Source of the DNA: Lachnospiraceae bacterium
Lineage (GTDB): Bacteria > Bacillota > Clostridia > Lachnospirales > Lachnospiraceae
DNA length: 40,546 nucleotides
Direction: 5' to 3'
Assembly: GCA_024698145.1 (NCBI GenBank)
Contig: JAILRO010000041.1
Span: 1-40,546, forward strand
Of this stretch, positions 33,246-40,546 are shown one piece after another (within the stretch, counting starts at the first letter, position 1; every line of letters starts with the position of its first letter). The position numbers and the translations under genes were made by a program. The notes below the pieces were generated by a model, which did no database searches, was not told where the DNA came from, and saw only the letters and a program-made list of their open reading frames with translations.

Positions 33246-34621
33246 ATGCTTACAGAAAATGTTGTTATTCCATCGGCACAATCTACGCCGATTTTTCCCT
33301 TGTGATTTGTAACGATTGTCTTGGCTATTGAAAGTCCTAATCCAAAGTGTCCGCTTGCACGATGTCTTGATTCATCGGCACGATAGAATCTTTCAAACAG
33401 CTTCTCCCGTTCTTCTTCGGGAATTTCTTTTCCTGTGTTTGCTACAGTAAGATGTACATGGTGAGGTGTTTTCCATAATTTGATGTCAATCTTTCCACCG
33501 TTATCTGTATGGGTGATTGCGTTATCAATAAGTATTGCAACTACCTGTCCGATTTGTTCTTTGACACCGTTTAGAGTGATGTCCGGTGTGATGCCTTCAT
33601 AATCCATTACGATTCCTTTTTCAAAGGCCACGCTTTCCATTGGAAGAACTCTTTCAAGTACCGTATTGCTCATGTCAAAATCATTTTTATCAACATCTTC
33701 GTAAGGAGTCTGCTCAAGATGTGTGAGAGTAAGTAGTGAAGTGACAAGTTGATGCATACGGTCGCATTCATATTTGATGTATGAAAGCTGCTTGTTCTCT
33801 CCAATAGAATCCTCCAACAACTCGCTGTTTGAAAGGATTACGGTAATAGGTGTTTTTAATTCATGACTGGCATCGGATATGAATTGCTTTTGCTTGTTAA
33901 ATGCTTCTTCGACAGGTCTTACAAGCCAGCCGGATAAGAAGTATGAAATAAGTGCAAATATAAAAACTGCAAGTACGCATGCGATAATGGAAATAATTAA
34001 AAGATTCTTTCCTGTACGTACTGCTGATGAGTGATCGATAAATACTATCGTAATCTCGTCACCGTTTTCTCGCATCATATACCGAAGCTGATCTATCGTT
34101 CCTTCCTTTTTATCTGCGGTTAAAATCTTCTCGCAATATGCAGTGATATCTTCATCTGTATAACTGTCGGATAAAGTGTTGTCAATCGACTTTAATTCTT
34201 TATCTTTTGTATAGCGAACTGTTATGTGGTGAGCAACTGCCAACGCAATTCCCTTATCTGTAGGGAAGGATGGAGGTGCCTCCTTGTCGGTTTCTTTTGC
34301 GCTTGCGGTATCATCACTTATCTTTTCCTGTTGTTCATTGTCTGTATTTTCACAAGTTTTTTCCGCTTGCTGTTTATCTGTGCCATTCATACTCTCATCT
34401 TTGGAAAAATCGGGTGCGTTATCGGGTTTATCACCCGGCATAATGCCCGGCATGTTCCCGGGAGCGGTTTCACGCTGCATGAGAACATTGAGACTTTCGT
34501 TTGCCATATTACGGCTGCCACCGCGCATTCCAAGATTAATCGCAACAATTATTGCGATAAAAGTTATCGAAAGCAATAGCATAAGTATTATCATAATTCT
34601 CTTACGTAATTGTCCGGTCAT
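33227..34621 (-). CDS. Sensor histidine kinase
   Basis: This 464-residue membrane kinase is probably the partner of the response regulator encoded upstream. A first membrane helix (about 9-30) and a second (about 207-232) enclose an extracellular sensor. Its start is rich in Met, Pro, Gly and Asp (GNMPGIMPGDKPDNAPDF), followed by an acidic Gln/Glu/Lys stretch and a small folded part. The kinase core has H253 in ASHELKTP, an N-box with LIDNAITHTDNGG, and GLGLSIAK. The G1 box reads NTGKEI rather than DTGxGI. The ATG at 34621 has AAAGGA upstream; a TTG at 34663 would overlap the regulator gene but has no ribosome site. Confidence 0.92.
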   Translation of the reverse strand: MTGQLRKRIMIILMLLLSITFIAIIVAINLGMRGGSRNMANESLNVLMQRETAPGNMPGIMPGDKPDNAPDFSKDESMNGTDKQQAEKTCENTDNEQQEKISDDTASAKETDKEAPPSFPTDKGIALAVAHHITVRYTKDKELKSIDNTLSDSYTDEDITAYCEKILTADKKEGTIDQLRYMMRENGDEITIVFIDHSSAVRTGKNLLIISIIACVLAVFIFALISYFLSGWLVRPVEEAFNKQKQFISDASHELKTPITVILSNSELLEDSIGENKQLSYIKYECDRMHQLVTSLLTLTHLEQTPYEDVDKNDFDMSNTVLERVLPMESVAFEKGIVMDYEGITPDITLNGVKEQIGQVVAILIDNAITHTDNGGKIDIKLWKTPHHVHLTVANTGKEIPEEEREKLFERFYRADESRHRASGHFGLGLSIAKTIVTNHKGKIGVDCADGITTFSVSIKTAEK

Positions 34622-34655
34622 AGCATTGTTTTTCCTTTCATATATTTGTTGATGC

Positions 34656-35333
34656 TTATACAAGTTTGTAGCCTAACTTTCTAACTGTCTGTATTTGTGT
34701 TTCTGCCTTAATAAAGGAAAGCTTTTTCCTTAAGAAAGATATATATACTTCTACATTGTTGTACTCGGCATCGGTATCATATCCCCATATCTTTTCTATA
34801 ATCTGTTCACGACTGATAATCTGTCCGCCGTTTCGAAGCAGGTATTCCATAAGCTGGTATTCTTTGCCGTTTAAGGCGATGCTGGTGCCTTTGGTTCTGC
34901 AATACAACTCATTGCCACCCTGTCTCATATATATATCGCCAAAAGCAACCTCTGTAGGTGTCTCTGAGTCGGTTGACTGTCTCCTTGTAAGAGCGCGAAG
35001 TCTCGCAAAAAGTTCTTCTCTGTGAAATGGTTTTGTCAGATAATCATCGGCACCGAGATCAAGCCCTGTTACTTTATCATTTATTTCAGACTTGGCAGTG
35101 AGCATAAGTACAGGAACGTGAATATCCTGACGTCTTAATTCTTTGAGTATCTCAAGCCCGCTCATTTTCGGTAACATTATATCAAGTATTATTGCGTCAT
35201 ATACATCTGAAAGTGCATAGTCAAGCCCTTCTTCGCCGTCGGCAGCGTGATCTACTATATAATGCTCTGCTTTTAATGAAGAGCAAAGCGCCTCTGCAAA
35301 ACCCTGCTCATCCTCTACTAATAGAATTCTCAT
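34656..35333 (-). CDS. OmpR-family response regulator
   Basis: This 225-residue DNA-binding regulator has a receiver domain with D8, the phosphorylated D51 in ILDIMLPKMSG, and K101 in YLTKPF. A winged-helix OmpR/PhoB domain with RNGGQIISREQIIEKIWGYD follows. The ATG at 35333 follows a GGAGGGAT site; an in-frame TTG five codons earlier overlaps that site and was rejected. The gene is transcribed away from the MacA-MacB-type operon, and a TATAAT promoter is predicted at 35366-35394. Control of the divergent exporter is likely by analogy with many two-component/ABC pairs. Confidence 0.94.
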   Translation of the reverse strand: MRILLVEDEQGFAEALCSSLKAEHYIVDHAADGEEGLDYALSDVYDAIILDIMLPKMSGLEILKELRRQDIHVPVLMLTAKSEINDKVTGLDLGADDYLTKPFHREELFARLRALTRRQSTDSETPTEVAFGDIYMRQGGNELYCRTKGTSIALNGKEYQLMEYLLRNGGQIISREQIIEKIWGYDTDAEYNNVEVYISFLRKKLSFIKAETQIQTVRKLGYKLV

Positions 35334-35365
35334 TTTTAATCCCTCCAATTAAAACCCTATTTATA

Positions 35366-35394
35366 ATTATAAGTTAGAAATGTTCTAAAAACAA
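35366..35394 (-). promoter_or_regulatory. Promoter of the two-component operon
   Basis: On the minus strand, TTGTTT (35389-35394) and a perfect TATAAT (35366-35371) are spaced by 17 bases, about 33 bases before the ATG of the response regulator. Confidence 0.6.
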
Positions 35395-35420
35395 TATACC
35401 GCAGAAATCTTAAAATAATA

Positions 35421-35436
35421 TTGAAATATTTTTCAA
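35421..35436. promoter_or_regulatory. Inverted repeat in the divergent regulator/exporter region
   Basis: TTGAAA-TATT-TTTCAA is a perfect palindromic pair with a 4-base centre, placed between the regulator promoter and the exporter gene. It is a candidate regulator site, although OmpR-family proteins more often use direct repeats. Confidence 0.35.
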
Positions 35437-35519
35437 CGTTTTTTTAAGGATTCTTTGTTAACCTTGCAGATGAAATGAAAAGTCCGATTAATAAATGATC
35501 GAAGAATGGAGGAAATATC

Positions 35520-37526
35520 ATGAAGAAAACTCAAAATGAAAAGACAAAAAAAATTAAAAGCAAAAAGCCCAAAAGGATATTGGCCTTCACGGTTGCGTTA
35601 GTCCTAGTGGTGGCACTTGTTGGCGGTGCAATAAGCAAGAAGCACAAAAGCAAAGCGGAAGAGAACAAGGTTATGAATGCCACAGTTGAAAAAGGAAGTC
35701 TTAAGGAAAGTGTATCGGGAACGGGTACAATTTCTTACGCAGACACAACTGATATAGAAGTTATGGATGACCTGGAGATCACATCGGTGCTTGTGAGTGA
35801 AGGCGATACTGTTTCAGAAGGTACGCTTCTTGCAACAGTTGATGAAAGCTCGCTTGAAGTTTGTATAGCCGAGGTTGAGGATGAAATCAGTTCTGTGGAT
35901 TCAACAATAACATCCGAACTTTCAAGCAGCACAACAAAGTATATCAAAGCAGGCGTATCTGGAAGCGTTCTTGAAATATACGGGAAAGAAGGCGATGAGG
36001 TAGCAGATGTCATGGTTGAACATGGTGCTTTGATGACCGTTCAAAATGGTGATGAGACAATCAAGGTTGTCGGAAGCGAAGGAACAATCAGTTCGGTAAA
36101 TGTTTCCGAAGGTAGCACAGTTAGCGCATCAACTAAGGTAATGACACTCGATTCGGATTCACAGTCAAGCGATTATGTATCAGCTGTTAAGGAAAGAGAA
36201 GAGCTTGTATCAATTCTTGACACATTGCTTTCTATAAAGAAGAATGGTGGAATTACAGCAACCGTTGCAGGAATGGTGGAAAGTGTTAACACATCAGATG
36301 AAACAAGTGCAAGTACAGATGACAAAGCGACAGTTGTTGCAGAGGATTCAAGTGAAAATGTTAATCAGGATGTGGCAGAGGGTGATAACACATCAGAAAA
36401 TGATACAGAAATTGCAAGCAACGTGCTTTACACAATCAAGCAGGATACAAAGACATATCTTACTTCAAACAGTGTATCATCATCAGGAACAGCCTCGTCA
36501 GGCGAGGGTGATGCTTCATCAGGGACACCTTCCGTAACAGGAAGTGAACAGACTGCCGGAGAAAGTTCTGCACCGGCTGCACCGTCTACAACAGACGGCT
36601 CTACAACAACGGATGGCGCAACAACCACAACGCAAGCATCTACGCAGGCTTCAATAGATACCACTGCAAGTACAGAAACCACGACAGAAGCAGCAAAGCA
36701 GACAACAACAGAAACTACAACAGATACATCATTTGATCCTACAAAGGCATCATCTGATAAATCTTCAGATAAGAGTACAAGTAATTCGGAGATGCAAAGT
36801 GTAAGTATGGGCGGTTCAACACCAAGTGTTGGCAGTTCACAATCGGCAACAGTAAGCACAGCTACAACTACAAGCACATCATCAGCTATTAGCACAAAGG
36901 TACTGTTTACTATAGCTAACGGCGACAAGATGAAAGTGACAATGAATGTTGATGAACTTGATATTATGACAATGAAAGTCGGACTTTCTACAGAGATTAC
37001 ATTGGACGCCGTAACCGGCAAAACTTTTGAGGGTGAAATAACATCCGTTAGTGCAACTGCAAGCTCAAGCAACGGATCATCGCAGTATCCGGTCGAGGTA
37101 ACATTTGACAAGACAGACGAAATTCTATCTGGAATGAACGCTTCCGTTGCAGTAATTATCAATGAAGTAAATGATGTTTTGACGATACCGTTGGTAGCGG
37201 TCATAGACGAAGGAAGAACCAGCTATGTATATACAGGATACAATGAGAGCACAGGTGAACTTACGGGAAAGACAGAGGTAACACTTGGTATGTCTGATGA
37301 GAGTAGTGTAGAGGTTACAGAGGGACTTTCGGAAGGCGACACTATTTATTATGAAGTTCAAAGCGAGTCTTCAGAGAGCGGTTTTAGCAAAGGTGGTATG
37401 GAAATGCCTACGGATATGCCATCGTTCGACTTTAACGGAGCACCACCTTCAGGCGGCAACTCCCCTTCAGGTGGCAACTTCCCTTCGGGCGGGTCTTCGG
37501 GAGATTTTAAGCCAAAGAGCAACTAA
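35520..37526 (+). CDS. MacA-like membrane-fusion protein (HlyD family) with long Ser/Thr linker
   Basis: This 668-residue periplasmic-adaptor homologue belongs to the downstream ABC pair. One N-terminal membrane helix (about 20-37) anchors it outside the cell. Lipoyl-type halves are visible (VSEGDTVSEGTLLATVDES near residues 92-110), and a beta-barrel and membrane-proximal domain follow (about 460-625). Between them lies an insert of roughly 145 residues (about 313-458) of Ser, Thr, Ala and Asp, where a coiled-coil hairpin would be in Gram-negative MacA. The C-terminal tail is Met/Pro/Gly-rich (GGMEMPTDMPSFDFNG). A GGAGG site precedes the ATG. With no outer membrane, it probably acts as a cell-wall-spanning or substrate-capturing adaptor. 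Confidence 0.9.
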   Translation: MKKTQNEKTKKIKSKKPKRILAFTVALVLVVALVGGAISKKHKSKAEENKVMNATVEKGSLKESVSGTGTISYADTTDIEVMDDLEITSVLVSEGDTVSEGTLLATVDESSLEVCIAEVEDEISSVDSTITSELSSSTTKYIKAGVSGSVLEIYGKEGDEVADVMVEHGALMTVQNGDETIKVVGSEGTISSVNVSEGSTVSASTKVMTLDSDSQSSDYVSAVKEREELVSILDTLLSIKKNGGITATVAGMVESVNTSDETSASTDDKATVVAEDSSENVNQDVAEGDNTSENDTEIASNVLYTIKQDTKTYLTSNSVSSSGTASSGEGDASSGTPSVTGSEQTAGESSAPAAPSTTDGSTTTDGATTTTQASTQASIDTTASTETTTEAAKQTTTETTTDTSFDPTKASSDKSSDKSTSNSEMQSVSMGGSTPSVGSSQSATVSTATTTSTSSAISTKVLFTIANGDKMKVTMNVDELDIMTMKVGLSTEITLDAVTGKTFEGEITSVSATASSSNGSSQYPVEVTFDKTDEILSGMNASVAVIINEVNDVLTIPLVAVIDEGRTSYVYTGYNESTGELTGKTEVTLGMSDESSVEVTEGLSEGDTIYYEVQSESSESGFSKGGMEMPTDMPSFDFNGAPPSGGNSPSGGNFPSGGSSGDFKPKSN

Positions 37527-37542
37527 GAAGAAGGTGACGACT

Positions 37543-38220
37543 ATGATAGTACTTGATAATCTTTGTAAAAATTATGAGATAGGCGATGACGTGGTAAGAG
37601 CGCTTGACCACGCGAGCCTTCACATTGATGATGGCGAGTTTGTCAGCATAATCGGACCTTCCGGAAGCGGTAAATCAACGCTTATGAATGTTATAGGTTG
37701 CCTGGATGTGGCAGACGAGGGCGATTATTATTTGGATGGTATGTCTATTGAGGATTATGATGACGACGAGCTTGCCAGAATTCGTAATGAGAAAATAGGA
37801 TTTGTGTTTCAGAACTTTAACCTCTTAAGCAGACTTTCTGCCAAGGAGAATATCGAGCTCCCATTAGTGTATCAGCAGCTTCCGAAGGAGGAGAGAAAGG
37901 AGCGAGTTGAGGAAGCGTTAAGGCGAGTTAAACTATACGAAAGAAGAGAGCATAGACCGATGGAGCTATCCGGTGGTCAGCAACAGAGAGTGGCAATCGC
38001 AAGAGCACTTGTCACCAGACCGTCAATGATATTAGCGGATGAGCCGACCGGAAATTTGGACAGTAAAACCGGGGATGAGATAATGAAATTATTCCATGAG
38101 CTGCATGCTCAGGGCAACACGATAGTGCTGATTACACACGATGAAAAAGTGGCAGATCAGGCAGAAAGAAAGATAAGAATATTAGACGGCAAAGTATATG
38201 ATGTGGAAAAGGGGGCATAA
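37543..38220 (+). CDS. ABC transporter ATP-binding protein (MacB type)
   Basis: This 225-residue nucleotide-binding subunit is complete: Walker A GPSGSGKST (about 38-46), Q-loop FQNFNLL, signature [15 protein letters not shown], Walker [13 protein letters not shown] and H-loop ITHD. The ATG at 37543 has GAAGAAGG upstream and begins the conserved domain; the frame is open further upstream only by reading over the previous gene. It lies 16 bases after the adaptor gene and 5 before the permease, forming a three-gene exporter operon. Confidence 0.95.
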   Translation: MIVLDNLCKNYEIGDDVVRALDHASLHIDDGEFVSIIGPSGSGKSTLMNVIGCLDVADEGDYYLDGMSIEDYDDDELARIRNEKIGFVFQNFNLLSRLSAKENIELPLVYQQLPKEERKERVEEALRRVKLYERREHRPMELSGGQQQRVAIARALVTRPSMILADEPTGNLDSKTGDEIMKLFHELHAQGNTIVLITHDEKVADQAERKIRILDGKVYDVEKGA

Positions 38221-38225
38221 GAGTT

Positions 38226-39404
38226 ATGGTATTACAATCAATCAAAATGGCATTGGACTCTGTATTGTCTAACAAGATGCGTTCCTTTCTCACAATGCTT
38301 GGAATGATTATCGGTGTAATGTCTCTTGTGGTGCTGGTATCGATTGTAAATGGTGCAACCAAAAGCGTGACAGATTCCATTGCCAACATCGGAACCAATA
38401 TGCTTACGGTAACAATTCAGGACGATAAGGATAACCCGATGACACTTGAAGAGGCCGAGGCACTAGAGGACAATGAGTCGGTACAGTATGTGGCACCTTA
38501 TAGCAGAGGCAATGCCACAGCAAAGTACGAGAGAACAAGCGAAGACATAAGCTTATACGGAACAACGGCTGCCTACTATGATATCAAGGGACTAAAACTT
38601 GCAAGTGGACGATTCCTTAAGAATGCAGATGTATCCGGAAGCACATATGTTGCTGTAATCAATCAGACTGCAGCGGAAGAACTATTCGGACGAATCGGTG
38701 TCGCTGGCGAGACATTATCTCTTAACGGTTATCATTTTACGGTAATCGGAGTACTTGAAGAGGAAGATAGTACAACGGGTAACACCTCGGATAGACTTGA
38801 GGCATATATACCATTTACCGTACTTTCCAAAATATCGGGAGGCAGCAGAAACGTAGAAACCTTCTATCTTTCATCGGCAGATGACAAGAGTATGGATAAG
38901 GTTGAAACAGAGATTACGAATCTTATGTACAAGAGATTTTCGTATGATTCAGATGCCTTCTCTGTAACCAATTCTTCAACGATTATGGAGACTATGAGCA
39001 GTGTAAATGATACCATGAAGTGGATGCTTGGTGGCATTGCTGCAATATCATTGTTGGTTGGTGGTATAGGCATTATGAATATAATGCTTGTTTCGGTAAC
39101 AGAAAGAACCAAAGAAATTGGTATAAGAAAGGCTATTGGAGCCAGAAAGAAAATTATTCTTATGCAGTTTCTTATAGAGGCGTTGCTTATAAGTATTATA
39201 GGCTGCCTTATAGGAATCGGATTGTCGGGAGTGGTTGTTATAGCAATTAATGGTTTGATGACTTCCGTATCCGCAAGTATATCGTTGGATGTCGTGTTAT
39301 TCGCGATGGGATTTTCCGCATTCATCGGTGTAGTGTTTGGAATGTATCCGGCATACAAGGCGGCTAACAAGCCACCTATCGAAGCCTTAAGATACACAAA
39401 TTAA
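38226..39404 (+). CDS. ABC transporter permease (MacB/FtsX family)
   Basis: This 392-residue permease has the classical MacB layout: an N-terminal helix (about 22-42) after MRSFLTMLGMIIGVMS, an extracellular MacB core domain (about 50-260), then three helices. TERTKEIGIRKAIGARK precedes the last helices, and the C-terminus reads YPAYKAANKPPIEALRY, typical of the family. It has no acidic insert, unlike the permease at 7857, and its length is normal. The substrate is unknown; peptides, antimicrobials or envelope lipids are usual. It is the last gene of the operon. Confidence 0.94.
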   Translation: MVLQSIKMALDSVLSNKMRSFLTMLGMIIGVMSLVVLVSIVNGATKSVTDSIANIGTNMLTVTIQDDKDNPMTLEEAEALEDNESVQYVAPYSRGNATAKYERTSEDISLYGTTAAYYDIKGLKLASGRFLKNADVSGSTYVAVINQTAAEELFGRIGVAGETLSLNGYHFTVIGVLEEEDSTTGNTSDRLEAYIPFTVLSKISGGSRNVETFYLSSADDKSMDKVETEITNLMYKRFSYDSDAFSVTNSSTIMETMSSVNDTMKWMLGGIAAISLLVGGIGIMNIMLVSVTERTKEIGIRKAIGARKKIILMQFLIEALLISIIGCLIGIGLSGVVVIAINGLMTSVSASISLDVVLFAMGFSAFIGVVFGMYPAYKAANKPPIEALRYTN

Positions 39405-39460
39405 TGTAAGCAACCCGTGGGTTAAATGTGATTGATGACGTATATCCTCTACTACCCTTT

Positions 39461-40465
39461 TTAATAAATGATTTTATCAAAATCGTCGTTAATCACTGTG
39501 CCTACGGGTTTTTGTTTTTTCCTTGCTTTGATACAAATAATAATTACAGCGATATTAATAATGATAAGACCTGCATCAATCAGAATATTTCGAATGAAAC
39601 GTGTTGAGTGTATAGCCATGGAAACAGGTAGGTGGTAAGAGTCATCTGATATTAAGTCATTAAGCTCTGCAGGCGAGTAACTGTCATCAGCAATATGATT
39701 TGGGAAATCATTTTTTCCTTTTAAGAAATATGTGTAGCTGACATTCTCACCTTTTGCATCATCCCATGTTGCGTCGTAGTTATACCATTTCCCGTCAACC
39801 TGTACGATATTCCATGCATGAAGATTCTGTTCGCTGTCTCCACCGGCATGTCCAATGATTATTCTACATGGTATTCCCATCTTTGCAAAAATCGCATACG
39901 ATGCCATTGCATACCCCTGACAGACCATGACATTATCACGAAATCCTTCTACATCTGTGTAGTTGGTTTTCTTTTTGCTGTAGTCATATTCTACACGACG
40001 GATTATGTAATCGTGAACTGCTTTTACGGTTTCAAAATCAGAATCTCTTTTCAGACTTTTTGCCAAGTCTTCTATTTCATCCATATATTCTTTTTTTCGG
40101 CTTTTAATTACGTTATATTCAAATGTTACATTGAGTGTATGACTGTGTGATTCGTACCATGACATACTATAACTTTTGACGCACAGATAGTTGTAACATC
40201 CGGATAACAGGGGATCCTTTGGATTATAATGATGCATGAAATCGTCTTCTATATTTTTCTGAACGGTTATTTTTTGATGTAAGTCATCCGGTGAAATATA
40301 GTATAATTCATGTTTTTTACATTCAGATATCTGTTTGCTCAAAGCTGTATAGAAATCATTCTCGTTATGTATTTTGATGGCGTCCGCCTTGCAATGTAAC
40401 GGTTTTAACAGGAAAAGTCCGAAAATAAGTGTTATAACCAATAATGATTGAATGTGTTTTTTCAT
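39461..40465 (-). CDS. Secreted transglutaminase-like protein with C-terminal membrane anchor
   Basis: This 334-residue protein has a signal peptide (about 1-29, CKADA), a transglutaminase-like core with a complete triad (C182 in VCQGYAM, H216 in LHAWN, D231 in YDATWDD), and a C-terminal membrane helix (about 291-314) followed by a basic cytoplasmic tail. It is therefore probably a surface-tethered enzyme, whereas the one at 26709 is released or wall-bound. The ATG follows an AGGGAG site and a good promoter is predicted upstream. It converges on the MacB permease gene with no strong terminator between them. Its substrate is unknown. Confidence 0.87.
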   Translation of the reverse strand: MKKHIQSLLVITLIFGLFLLKPLHCKADAIKIHNENDFYTALSKQISECKKHELYYISPDDLHQKITVQKNIEDDFMHHYNPKDPLLSGCYNYLCVKSYSMSWYESHSHTLNVTFEYNVIKSRKKEYMDEIEDLAKSLKRDSDFETVKAVHDYIIRRVEYDYSKKKTNYTDVEGFRDNVMVCQGYAMASYAIFAKMGIPCRIIIGHAGGDSEQNLHAWNIVQVDGKWYNYDATWDDAKGENVSYTYFLKGKNDFPNHIADDSYSPAELNDLISDDSYHLPVSMAIHSTRFIRNILIDAGLIIINIAVIIICIKARKKQKPVGTVINDDFDKIIY

Positions 40466-40498
40466 GTGTTGCTCCCTTTTACGATTTCAGTAAGGGTG

Positions 40499-40527
40499 AT
40501 TGTATCAGAAATAATAAGCTTAAGCAA
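40499..40527 (-). promoter_or_regulatory. Promoter of the second transglutaminase-like gene
   Basis: On the minus strand, TTGCTT (40522-40527) and TACAAT (40499-40504) are separated by 17 bases, about 33 bases before the ATG. The leader is too short for a riboswitch, so this paralogue is not controlled like the one at 26709. Confidence 0.65.
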
Positions 40528-40546
40528 GTTTAAATTTAGTAGTAAT

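Noticed and set aside
36428-37204. 258-codon minus-strand open frame opposite the MacA-like gene
   Set aside because: Its Val/Ser-rich composition is the mirror of the Ser/Thr linker codons on the other strand, and it has no start signals.
39412-39423. Palindrome AACCCGTGGGTT between the MacB permease and the second transglutaminase gene as a terminator
   Set aside because: The stem is only 5 bp and no T-run follows on either strand.
1-40546. CRISPR array, tRNA/rRNA genes, insertion sequences or prophage
   Set aside because: No spaced direct repeats, tRNA-like cloverleaf, transposase, integrase or phage structural gene was found; the only tandem array is the 23-bp repeat, which has no spacers.

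Overview
The window (about 40.5 kb, AT-rich, no phage, IS or CRISPR signatures) looks like chromosome of an anaerobic Gram-positive Clostridia, most likely a Lachnospiraceae of the Butyrivibrio/Pseudobutyrivibrio type. This is inferred from Gram-positive ribosome-binding sites and promoters, a fused FeoA-FeoB, the NadE type, a DNA polymerase Y-YolD pair, large secreted transglutaminase-like proteins and dense c-di-GMP signalling. The species cannot be named from the sequence.

Layout. (1) 1-5.2 kb: metabolic and accessory genes: dapB (lysine/peptidoglycan), a convergent SGNH hydrolase, a DUF4143 ATPase and glutamine-dependent NAD synthetase. The SGNH and ATPase genes diverge from an intergenic region that holds a 23-bp tandem repeat between two predicted promoters. 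(2) 5.3-9.5 kb: a three-gene MacB-like ABC operon in which the usual membrane-fusion protein is replaced by a secreted, C-terminally membrane-anchored protein with a Ser/Asp linker. It ends at a strong terminator. (3) 9.55-10.7 kb: a minus-strand protein with DxDxDG calcium-binding loops. (4) 10.77-26.5 kb: a long plus-strand run dominated by c-di-GMP turnover: an intact HD-GYP sensor, a giant hybrid histidine kinase with a Reg_prop propeller, a second HD-GYP with a damaged metal site and a duplicated C-terminal domain, FeoAB, a membrane GGDEF enzyme, a FapA/DUF342 protein, a Y-family DNA polymerase and YolD. (5) 26.5-30.1 kb: a c-di-GMP-I riboswitch controlling a secreted transglutaminase-like protein, a secreted N-acetylmuramoyl-L-alanine amidase, and a convergent PilZ c-di-GMP receptor. 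(6) 30.2-33.2 kb: purB and citrate synthase. (7) 33.2-39.4 kb: a two-component system divergent from a MacA-MacB-type export operon. (8) 39.5-40.5 kb: a second secreted, membrane-anchored transglutaminase-like protein.

How it fits together. Regions 4 and 5 contain a synthesising enzyme (GGDEF), one intact and one probably degenerate HD-GYP, a protein receptor (PilZ) and an RNA receptor (riboswitch). The likely outputs are cell-surface proteins. An iron(II) transporter and a translesion-polymerase module are inserted in the same strand run. Regions 2 and 7 hold two differently built MacB-like exporters, the second probably controlled by its adjacent two-component system.

The most unusual items are the degenerate HD-GYP carrying a duplicated C-terminal domain, the riboswitch whose antiterminator and terminator can be read directly from the sequence, and the ABC module without a membrane-fusion protein.
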